Shown here one piece after another: positions 36,674-47,359 of a DNA stretch of 64,000 nt (position 1 is the first letter of the stretch; each line of letters opens with the position of its first letter). The DNA is from Homalodisca vitripennis (lineage: Eukaryota; Arthropoda; Insecta; Hemiptera; Cicadellidae). The position numbers were made by a program, and so were the translations under genes. The notes under the pieces are model-generated. The model was not told the origin of the DNA, searched no databases, and saw only the letters and a program-made list of their open reading frames with translations. The stretch covers positions 21,809,001 to 21,873,000 of the forward strand of contig NC_060211.1 of the NCBI RefSeq assembly GCF_021130785.1, in the 5' to 3' direction.

Positions 36674-37694
36674 GTAAGTCGACATCAATGTGAAAGAAAG
36701 TCATTTTAAAGTTTTATTAAGTGATTTAGTTCGTAGAAACAGCTCCATAGAATACTAGAACCACCAGGCCCACCTCCAAAGATATCATTTTAGTTAATTA
36801 TTTCTATATCTTGGCAACCACGTTGGAAGTAAAAATGTGGTTTTAAACATCTAGAAGTGGAGCTTGAAGGTTTTATTTGACATAATTAGACTTCGCAATA
36901 CTGTGTATTAATTACTACAAGCTACGAGATCTCCAACCCGATTTTTTTTGTCCATTCGGTACATATAATAGCTGCGCAACTCAGCTTCAGATGTCCCTAA
37001 ACTATTATAAAAAGGGAGAAACGGAGAGAAAAAGCCACAATGCCTGCTATTAACTAAGTGTATTTATCTGAAGATGAAATAACGTTTGAACTGACATCTA
37101 GCGGTGTCAAATTAACTAAAGTTTGCACTGTAAATGTAGTTAGTTCCTTGGTTAAACAACCGGTTATAAATGGCTGCCACAAAGCAAGAAAACAGTTTCG
37201 TGTTTTGATGTTCACTCGATTTTGTTAGTGATGTTATTAGCATTTAAAGACATTTTATAGTGCATTTTAAAATCTTTGTAACGTCATTGAAAACTTTTTT
37301 TAATACAAAACGATTTGTTTTTACAGTTTTCTCGACTTTTAACTCTTTATTTTTAAATAAATTAACCTTATTTTTTACATATTTCGGTTTGAATAATCCT
37401 GTATTTTGTTTTATAAAATCTCTCTCAAGGAACTGAATCCCATACGAGCAAACATTACAGTTATTTGATTGTTTATAAATGTACAAGATTCTTCAATAAT
37501 AACTGGAATCAAATTGTTATTGTCATCGAACAAAATAATTCATTATGACATCCACGGCCATCTTAACTCCTAACCATACTATAAATTATATTTAGAATAC
37601 AAATGAGAATTTATATGAATTAATATTAGAAATGTTCATATGGTTCTAATTTATACTTATGGTATGACAAAGGAAACTTGCTTTTTTATATAAA

Positions 37695-37907
37695 AAGGAG
37701 AGGCCGATCCCCTTTTAAGTCTTATTCTAAGCGGCCTCATGGGCCATCGGCCAGTGCGAGGATTTTATAAAACAGAATAAGAGGGAAAGTTACTACAGTA
37801 CAAGGTCGATGGTACTCATAAACAGTGTAACGATCATAGACAGAATCTGAACGCGCTAACTCAGATCTAAGTCCGAAGTCTTAGACCGCTTGGAAATCGG
37901 CACACCC
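37695..37907 (-). mobile_element. tRNA-Leu-like SINE, second copy, intergenic
   Basis: Same family as 8561-8781 and 55421-55642, same orientation. The tRNA head is more decayed (the B box reads agaatctgaacg and the A-box side has ttggaaatcgg), so this is an older or faster-decayed copy. Body matches include catgggccatcggccagtgc and agtacaaggtcgatggtact. Confidence 0.82.
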
Positions 37908-38824
37908 AATGCGTTTACTCCCACAGCTCCTTTAATTCATGTAACAATCTCAGTTGGTATTTTTTCAGAAGCATTCTTACATTCTTGGCTGAATGTAAGA
38001 CAACCAAAAGTCATTGAATCTATTAAAGGATATTTTCAAAATGTGTTATATTTTGTCTATTGTAATGCATATCTTTGTAAGGTATGATTTTAATAATGGG
38101 ATATGTTTCATTGTCTGTAGAGTCATGTAGGATTCAATTACAAAAGAAAAACACAGATCAAATAATTCCCTACAAAAAAGTAAAATATCCTACATAAAAG
38201 TAATTGAAATACAATTTTTCTGAATTGCAATAAGATCATTTAAACACAGGGTTTAATAATTAATTTTTTATATAAATAAATTTCCTCAAATTTAGTAGAT
38301 TCGTTAGAATTACGCCTTATCAGGTTTCATATACTATACATTTCTGTTCTTGTTACCACGACAAAAGTCTTTCATTAAATTAAAATATTAGCCAAATTTA
38401 ACTCTCGTCTTGTCTATACGATGAACCCATTTATACCTTTCTGAAACTGAATACAACAATAGTAATCCATCATCACTATCTCTGAAATCGCTTTCTACCC
38501 AGGGCATAGCGAATCAACTCACATCAAGGCTTTGTGAACGCTATCACTAAATTCGAAATTGTGAACTGTTGTAGCGGGGGAAATAAGTCTTCCTTATAGC
38601 TTTGTATTTGAATGAGGCATGTAAGACGTCGCCAGGGCCTTAAAAAACACGTCGTGGTGATCATGGTTTTATTAATTTTGTAATATTTAGTATTTTATGT
38701 TGCAACAAAGCTTACAAATTTTGTGTGTTTAAAAAGCACTAAACCCATTTAAAAATTCCGTAAGATACATTTGATGTTTATTGCGAATACACTAGGGTTA
38801 AATTAATTTTGCAAATCAAATAAA

Positions 38825-38888
38825 GCGTGGGACTTTAGAGCCCCACGCCAGTCTTTAAAACCGGGTGTGTGGGACTCTTGAGTCCCAC
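38825..38888. repeat. paired GTGGGACT palindromes
   Basis: GCGTGGGACT..AGCCCCACGC (38825-38848, one mismatch) is followed by GTGGGACTC TT GAGTCCCAC (38869-38888, perfect 9-bp arms). The two are similar to each other and GC-rich in AT-rich DNA. They could be subterminal repeats of a decayed DNA transposon; no transposase is seen. Confidence 0.65.
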
Positions 38889-39849
38889 GTTGGCGTGACC
38901 GTGTTTACGCCGAAGCAGTTACTAATTAAACATCAGCTGTGTTTGGCATGACGAGACGTTTGATGTGTAAGGCCTTTAGAGATTTTCTATGGATAAAACG
39001 AACTGTGGAGAGGTTGCTGAGGCTGAGGCTAAGGGATCACCTTTGTTATGGAATAAATAGGAAATAGAGATGATAAAATATAATAATAGAACGCTATGAA
39101 CAATTAATTACAACACAGTATAAATATCGATTCTACATGATAAATCATTAATTTTATTTCGTTAAGCCGCCCACCGTTCATGGAAAAATGCCAGGATGAT
39201 CGCGCATATCAATGGCTCAATAGTTGTATTTTAACTAGTATATTTCATAACGGATGAGCCTTGCCGTGCTTAGTGTATTTTATTATGATACCTAGAATAG
39301 TGATGATCTTCGTACCAATCCCTTAGTATATGTATATCGCTTATGTGAATACCTTCGTATGTGTTTGATTGTTACATAAAATAAAAGCTCAATTCTTAGA
39401 TGTGCATTTTAAACAATACGGTGGAAAACAGATATGCCAATATAAAATAGTACATTAATTGAAAAAAAACATATACTATGGTAAAAAAACTTTTATTTAT
39501 GAAAAATAGATCGTGTGAAATATATGTGTACAACTATGTGTTATACGATTTTACTGAACACATTCAAGGAAAGGCAATGATAAGTTTTCGAAAAAAATTC
39601 AGAAAAACTAAAGTTTTGTCATTATTTTTAAGTTTGAAACGACTTCTAACTAAGTAGACTGGAAACCGTTAAACCTATTACTAGTTTATACGAACATACA
39701 AAAAAGAGGAATTTTGCTAACTTCTTTACTGATAGCAAATTTGCTCTGAGGACAGTTACGCTTCATTAAAATTACAAATTCCAAGAAAGAATATCCTCCA
39801 TTAAACACGATGTAAAAACTAAGCTTCAAAACCAATTACACGTATATAT

Positions 39850-42310
39850 CGCAATTTGCTCTTAGGTATCCTGCGGAGGACTAACCGACTAACAGACTGA
39901 AGAATAAATTTGTGGGCTCTCTAACTGGTAGCAAAATGTCAAGTTTATAGCACAATTTGTTCTTGAGGTATACTCCGGAGGACAGACAGACCAACAGGCT
40001 GAAGAAGAGTTGTGTGGGCTCTCTAACTGGTAGCAAAATGTCAAGTCTATACCACAATTTGTTCTTGAGGCATCCTGCGGAGGACAGACAGACCAACAGG
40101 CTGAAGAAGAGTTGTGTGGGCTCTATCTCTAACTGGTAGCAAAAATGTGAAGTCTATATCACAATTTGTTCTTGAGGTATCCTGCGGAGGACAGACAGTC
40201 CAAAATACTGAAGAAGAATTCTGTGTGCTCACTAACTGGTAGCAAAATGTCAAGTCTATATTACAATTTGTTCTTGAGGCATCCTCCGGAGGACAGACAG
40301 ACCAACAGGCTGAAGAAGAGTTGTGTGGGCTCTCTAACTGGTAGCAAAATGTCAAGTCTATACCACAATTTGTTCTTGAGGCATCCTGCGGAGGACAGAC
40401 AGACCAACAGGCTGAAGAAGAGTTGTGTGTGGGCTCTCTAACTGGTAGCAAAATGTGAAGAGTCTATATCACATTTTGTTCTTGAGGTATACTGCGGAGG
40501 ACAGACAGACCAAAATACTGAAGAAGAATTCTGTGGGCTCTCTAACTGGTAGCAAAATGTGAAGTCTATAGCACAATTTGTTCTCGAGGTATCCTACGGA
40601 GGACAGAAAGACCAAAATACTGAAGAAGAATTCTGTGGGCTCTCTAACTGGTAGCAAAATGTCAAGTCTATATTACAATTTGTTCTTGAGGCATCCTGCG
40701 GAGGACAGACAGACCAACAGGCTGAAGAGGAGTTGTATGGGCTCTCTAACTGGTAGCAAAATGTCAAGTCTAAATCACAATTTGTTCTTGAGGTATCCTG
40801 CGGAAGACAGACATACCAAAATACTGAAGAAGAAATTCTGTGGGCTCTCTAAACTGGTAGCAAAATGTGAAGTCTATAGCACAATTTGTTCTCGAGGTAT
40901 GCTACGGAGGACAGAAAGACCAAAATACTGAAGAAGAATTCTGTGGGCTCTCTAACTGGTAGCAAAATGTCAAGTCTATATTTACAATTTGTTCTTGAGG
41001 CATCCACCGGAGGACAGACAGACCAACATTCTGAAGAAGAGTTGTGTGGGCTCTCTAACTGGTAAGCAAAATGTCAAGTCTATACCACAATTTGTTCTTG
41101 AGGCATCCTGCGGAGGACAGACAGACAACAGGCTGAAAAAGAGTTGTGTGGGCTCTCTAACTGGTAGCAAAATGTGAAGTCTATATCACAATTTGTTCTT
41201 GAGGTATCCTGCGGAGGACAGACAGTCCAACAGGCTGAAGAGGAGTTGTATGGGCTCTCTAACTGGTAGCAAAATGTGAAGTCTATAGCACAATTTGTTC
41301 TCGAGGTATCCTACGGAGGACAGAAAGACCAAAAATACTGAAGAAGAATTCTGTGGGCTCTCTAACTGGTAGCAAAATGTCAAGTCTATATTACAATTTG
41401 TTCTTGAGCATCCTCCGGAGGACAGACAGACCAACATTCTGAAGAGAGTTGTGTGGGCTCTCTAAACTGGTAGCAAAATGTCAAGTCTATACCACAATTT
41501 GTTCTTGAGGCCATCCTGCGGAGGACAGACAGACCAACAGGCTGAAGAAGAGTTGTGTGGGCTCTCTAACTGGTAGCAAAATGTGAAGTCTATATCACAA
41601 ATTTGTTCTTGAGGTATCCTGCGGAGGACAGACAGTCCAAAATACTGAAGAAGAATTCTGTGGGCTCTCTAACTGGTAGCAAAATGTCAAGTCTATATTA
41701 CAATTTGTTCTTGAGGCATCACTCCGGAGGACAGACAGACCAACAGGCTGAAGAAGAGTTGTGTGGGCTCTCTAAACTGGTAGCAAAATGTCAAGTCTAT
41801 ACCACAATTTGTTCTTGAGGCATCCTGCGGAGGACAGACAGACCAACAGGCTGAAGAAGAGTTGTGTTTGCTCTCTAACTGGTAGCAAAATGTGAAGTCT
41901 ATATCACATTTTGTTCTTGAGGTATACTGCGGAGGACAGACAGACCAAAATACTGAAAGAAGAATTCTGTGGGCTCTCTAACTGGTGCAAAATGTGAAGT
42001 CTATAGCACAATTTTGTTCTCGAGGTATCCTACGGAGGACAGAAAGACCAAAATACTGAAGAAGAATTCTGTGGGCTCTCTTAACTGGTAGCAAAATGTC
42101 AAGTCTATATTACAATTTGTTCTTGAGGCATCCTGCGGAGGACAGACAGACCAACATTCTGAAGAAGAGTTTGTGTGGGGCTCTCTAACTGGTAGCAAAA
42201 TGTCAAGTCTATACCACAATTGTGTTCTTGAGGCACCCTGCTGAGGACAGACAGACCAACAGGCTGAAAAATGTTTTTTGGGCTTTTCTAACTGATAACA
42301 AAATTTCAAG
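39850..42310. repeat. satellite of ~104-bp units (about 24 copies) with higher-order structure
   Basis: Units begin (c/t)acaatttgttcttgagg and end agcaaaatgt(c/g)aagtctat. Two main types differ at ccaacaggctgaagaagagt versus ccaaaatactgaagaagaat, and a third has tctcgaggtatcctacgg. The types recur in order, giving a repeat of four units (~415 bp). It lies between PAT-2 and PAT-3. The edges decay into degenerate units at about 39700-39850 and after 42290. Confidence 0.95.
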
Positions 42311-42738
42311 TATATAACTTAATTTTTCATTGAAATAACTTGTAGAAAACTATATTTGCTGAGACGAACAAAAAGTTGCGTATGTACATGTGCCAATTTC
42401 CAAGTGTATGATTCGACCAATTTTAAAGACATAGTCCAGGAAAACAGACAGAATTAAGAGAAATTTGGACAGCTCCTAGAGTGATAGGCTTCTATAATAC
42501 TGAGCCAGAAATAAAGCTAGTTCTGTAATCTATGCCTAACCGTCCAATAAACGTTGAAAGTTGCCCAAAAATAATAGTTTTCCGTAACTCATAATTGTCC
42601 GCAATATAAGGTCTTAGCCACTAATAAAAAATCCCTTATAGTATACCAAGAGTTTACTACCAGAACTGATGAAATCCTGTGAAGTTTACTTTGACCTCTG
42701 GAACTGATTAAAGTTAGGGCCTGTTAGTGTAATAATTC

Positions 42739-42742
<4 letters not shown>

Positions 42743-42807
<65 letters not shown>
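42743..42807. repeat. (TA)n microsatellite
   Basis: About 32 TA units between PAT-2 and PAT-3, 430 bp past the 104-bp satellite. Confidence 0.97.
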
Positions 42808-42812
<5 letters not shown>

Positions 42813-43237
42813 GCATTTTAAAAAAGATTCGTAATATTAATAAATTACAAATAGATAGCACTCATAGATTGAAGGTGCTTCAAGTGTATCTAAATCATAT
42901 TATACGTCATATCGTGTACTAGTCGAAACTGTTGGACGTCATTATGGGTTTTAACGATATCAAAATATACACAACCATAACCAAAATCGAAATACACACA
43001 AAATATACCAAAATACAGTTGTATCCAATAGGTTTATAAATTTCTGTTTATAGTAAAAGTTGACTTAGATAATAGCTCAGCTATGATGAAAATCGGTAAA
43101 CTACTTTCTGAAAATATAATATGTAAAAGTCTATACTCGAGATGGAATTTTAACCGTATTTACGTTGCTCTAAAATGTGTTTTCACATAATTCAAAGATT
43201 TTATAACGCTCTTAAATGTTTCTATAAATACCATTTC

Positions 43238-43388
43238 TTAATTTATAAACAAATGCTCCAATAATTACGGAATTTTAATTTTGGGAGGACTTTCGCTTTC
43301 AAGGAACACATCATCAGACCCAAAACTGAACGCAAAAGGCCTTACAAAAAGATTTCATAGTTATTGGAACGTTTGTTTATAAATTAAG
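43238..43388 (-). mobile_element. small foldback element, third relative, upstream of PAT-3
   Basis: Thirty-bp outer arms (43238-43267 and 43359-43388) match in about 26 positions as an inverted repeat. Inside, on the minus strand, TTTTGGG / CCCAAAA (43279-43285, 43319-43325) enclose CTGATGA (rc of 43311-43317), a decayed hairpin and GAAA (rc of 43291-43294). Confidence 0.6.
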
Positions 43389-43489
43389 TATTTGATTCCA
43401 ATAAGAAGAAACTGGTACAATGTATCAGGTACCATTATGTTATTTAAAAGTACCAAATAGACGGGCTTAATAGGTAGCTGGCACAACAA

Positions 43490-43769
43490 TCTAGAATAGA
43501 TGTACATGAGATAGCGTCACTGCGGTCTGTATCAACACGGGTGTTGGAATCGATAACGGCGATGTGTTATGATGTCAATTAATTGGACCTTGGTGGCCGG
43601 AGAGCGCAGAACTCAATTAGTGCAAGCTGTGCCATGTAAAAGCTCCAAGGGCTTGTTCCAGGCTTGAGTAAATTGTAGTTTTCAACTTTTCAATGTTTGT
43701 TTAAAACGTTAGTATACCTTGTAGTAGTTTATACTTTGTTTATCGGAGTTTTTTTATTAAAAAGTGAAC
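43490..43769 (+). promoter_or_regulatory. probable PAT-3 promoter / 5' UTR region
   Basis: This is the sequence immediately upstream of the PAT-3 start codon. Its first ~180 bp (to about 43670) are clearly richer in GC and CpG than the surroundings, followed by an AT-rich leader. No TATA box or initiator is convincing. The assignment rests on position and composition only. Confidence 0.35.
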
Positions 43770-43819
43770 ATGACTGCGGAAACGAAATCTAAAACCACAA
43801 ATGAAGACAACCACACGAC
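43770..43819 (+). CDS. PAT-3 exon 1
   Basis: ATG at 43770 with A at -3 (tgaacATG), 50 nt to donor gtaagt. It encodes the hydrophilic MTAETKSKTTNEDNHT. The two trailing bases (AC) plus G from exon 2 make Thr, and the frame stays open. As a short exon it is supported mainly by phase and position. Confidence 0.8.
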
Positions 43820-46800
43820 GTAAGTTGAAAATGTTATTTCTATTCGTTTTGAATATTAAATGTTATGAATATCCATCCATGTGCAATACATTTCCATAAC
43901 ATTGATTTAAATTACTCTGATTAATATTATCGCACGTTCCAGTAAAAGTTTTGTTATTTAAAACAGTGTTTAATAGTTTAATTAAAGTTGTATCAGCACG
44001 AAAAGTGATTTTATGCAACTTTCAAAGTTTCTAAAAAACTAGTATGACATAAGTTTTCTAAACATGTGCCTATGTTTTAACAACGTAATGAACACGCTAA
44101 TGTTATTAAGTTTAAGGAGTAGCATAATTTGCATAATTCCTACATGAAAAGTGTGTTTCGCACACAAAGATTAATGTGTTCTGGACTTGTGCTCAATTGT
44201 TTGTTTTGCTAATTAAGAGCTAAAAGTACTGGTGACCAATTTGATTTAGCCTCATGCGAATAATGTTAAATTTCTTTCTATTTTATTACCTTATGTTAGA
44301 CGTAAAATTATGTATGGGAGATGCCTTATTTTAAAGGTACAAAAAAGTACGCATCTAAAAACTTCTTTAAATAGTTTTATAGGTTACTGAATTTAAAATG
44401 TAACAAATGGTTTTGACGCGTATTAATTTCCCATACATTTACGACTGAAAATAATGTGGTAAAAATGTTTCAAGTTTATCATTGTTCTTATGAGATGAAA
44501 CTCTAGTTGTTTCACTACATCCGTCTCTTATCTTTGAATATTCAATCGAACAAAATCGAACGAATTGTTAAACTGGATACACAAGTTTTAAACAAACGAG
44601 AAGTTTTTAATTTGTAAATTGGTATATGATGTAAAGTTACGTGTGAACTTGAGGTAAAATGGCAGAATTGAATATGAGTTATGCAATTTAAACTGTAATT
44701 TGAAATATTTGATGATAGACGGCAATGTTTCATTCTTTAAATGTCCTCCGTTCGCTTAGACGGAGATTCACTTACAACTAAAAGTAATGTTTCAATCCTT
44801 TCTGAAAACAAAAGAGAAAGTGTGTTAGCCTAAAGATTAATTGGCTTCAATGACGCTCAGATCAATTACATGGTTGGACATGTACCATTACAGAACACTT
44901 AGTCACATCTATGTAGAAATGAAAATTCAACTTGTAAATATGCAATATTTCTCGAGATATCTTGCCTCATGATATGTTTTCATTTTTGTTCCGTAAATTA
45001 GGAAAGCTAGCAAGAGTCCTATGACGTACGAGACTAAATTTACGTGTTGCCACAGATTTTTAAAATTGACTCTATATTTTCTTTTTTGTTTTACGAACGT
45101 GTCAATTTTCAATAATATGGTTTTACACAGTTTGTTGTTCAAGTCTATAGATTAGTTTGTTTCTTGACATCACCTTGACAGGCAGACAAAAAGAAATATT
45201 TCCAACCCCACGAGTAATAAGTAGGTTTCACTAACACTCAAATTACAACTTTTATAGATTATGAATAAAACCTTTCCAAATTCTTAAACTTACCAAAAAA
45301 TATACTATTCAAGATGGCAACAGTATCGAAATAACCCATTCAAATAATTACAACAATAAATCATATCATTGCTGTAGCTATATTTGTAAAAACTATCACT
45401 AAACTGTATATTTTACTCTATAAACTTGCAAATTTAGCTATGTTTAATTTTAAATCAATACCATTTTTTATTTGTACTATAAGAGCCGTTAAGAGTAAAT
45501 ATATAGATTCGGAATGTTTTAAAGAATTTTTATGTTTGTAATACGAACAGCAAAACAGCATTTTTTGTTTTATTGAATAGCAGGCGGTATAAAAATTTAC
45601 AGACTTTTAGAGACTATTTAGAATTTAATAGTTACACATTTTTAGGAGTTTATCTCTTATAAAAAAGTCATCTGTGTTGAACAAACTTTACTTTGAAGAA
45701 CTCTTGCTTGTGGATAATACTAAGTTGAAAAGTTTTGTTTTATATAAACAAAAAAAAAAAAAAAAAATGGTTTTACACGAATAAAAATCATGCAAATTTA
45801 GTCCTGAACCTCAAAAATAAGACAGTATTTTTTAAACCTAATGTTAAATTTAGTTTTATTTCCGATTTCGTGCAAGTGATATTTATTTATAATCATTATG
45901 ACAGCTAATTCATTACTCAATCTATTGAGAACATTCTTTAAACAAATGTTTGTTCAAACAGTCGGAAAGGACGTTGTCCATGTTAGAGCCGAAGTAGGAG
46001 AAGATCTTTCCATCCATCTCAACCTTCAATTCACGGAAGTTAAGCTGTATATTGTGGTGAATGCTGAGTTGGGAGACCACATGTTCGAACCACGTCCTTA
46101 CCACACATATGTTGCGGTTTATGGGTTTCACTGTAGAACCGTACAGTTGGTCAATACCCTGCCTAGTGTGCTAATAATTAGTGCGTGCCTAATTAGACGA
46201 TGTATCTAAATATCCAAACGATATATACACGCAGTACAATTATGTATTAGTATACTCTTTTGAGATACTGTCGTTGCAAGCGGAGAAGCAACAATGAGAA
46301 ACAAGAAACCAGGTATTACATTTTTTGTTCTCTTTGGACAAGAGGCTAAGAAAATGCACTTAGCCCCAAAAGGATCTGTGTATTGCTTCCGTAATGAAAG
46401 GATGTTCTGGATAGGAAAGGTTAGGGGTAGCGGCCGCTTCCTGTCAAGAAGTGAAGAAGGGTTTTGCTCATTAATCAGTCAGGTCTCCTTGGAAGAAGGG
46501 GAAGCCAGCTCTAAACCATCCTCTCCAGACAAATCAGACAGAGGGTGGCACATCCTTATGTCTAGGCCAGCAACAGCACTTAACACTTAGGAGTCCCACC
46601 AACTGTAACAGTCCTTATCAGCAGTTAGACTAGACCTATCGATCTCCCATTGTACCTCAATATCTCGAAATTTCCAGTTAGTGCGCTGGACATCCACAAG
46701 GTTGCCATTTAAGTGAAACATCGGTTATTGTTGTACCCAGTTTAGTTTCAACTGGAAGTTACAAACCAGCCAGAAATGAATCTTTCTGAGGTATTAAATA

Positions 46801-47301
46801 ACCCAGGATTTTATAATGAATTCTGAAAAGGAGGTTCTAAATCAATAGAATACTTCAGTCTACCTAGTGCTGCCACCTCGCTGAGTAAACTTATATATAA
46901 TACGAGAACACAGGCTATGAATTACATTAGACCTTAATTTTCTAAAAATAAAAATAAATACAATTATCAACCTACTAATATAGCCAAAGCTAATACTATC
47001 AATGTCGTCAAAGCCTTTCAAGACTTCAGTAACAATTTGTATAAAGGAAGACGGGTTTGCAATGAAGTCATCGTTTTACCAATGATAACCCTTATGTGAC
47101 GCTGAAAATGTTGTACCTCTGAATATGGTATATTTGCAAAAGGTTGGAATTTTAAAAATTCCATGTCAAAGCAACTTTTTAATTTGTGAGACTTATGAGA
47201 CGTACATTAATCCTATTTTAACAAAATTTAGCTAAAATCTGCTTTACAAAAAACAAAGTAAATAAATAATGTGTTCTTAATACTTACACTTATACTTAAT
47301 A

Positions 47302-47359
<58 letters not shown>

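Noticed and set aside
39881..42309. Open frames up to 134 codons on both strands, rich in LPVREPT or GSLTGSKM
   Set aside because: Products of the 104-bp satellite read in different frames, with no start context, domain or splice signals.
39850..42310. CRISPR-like regular repeats
   Set aside because: Units are contiguous with no unique spacers, repeat length is ~104 bp, and the genome is eukaryotic.
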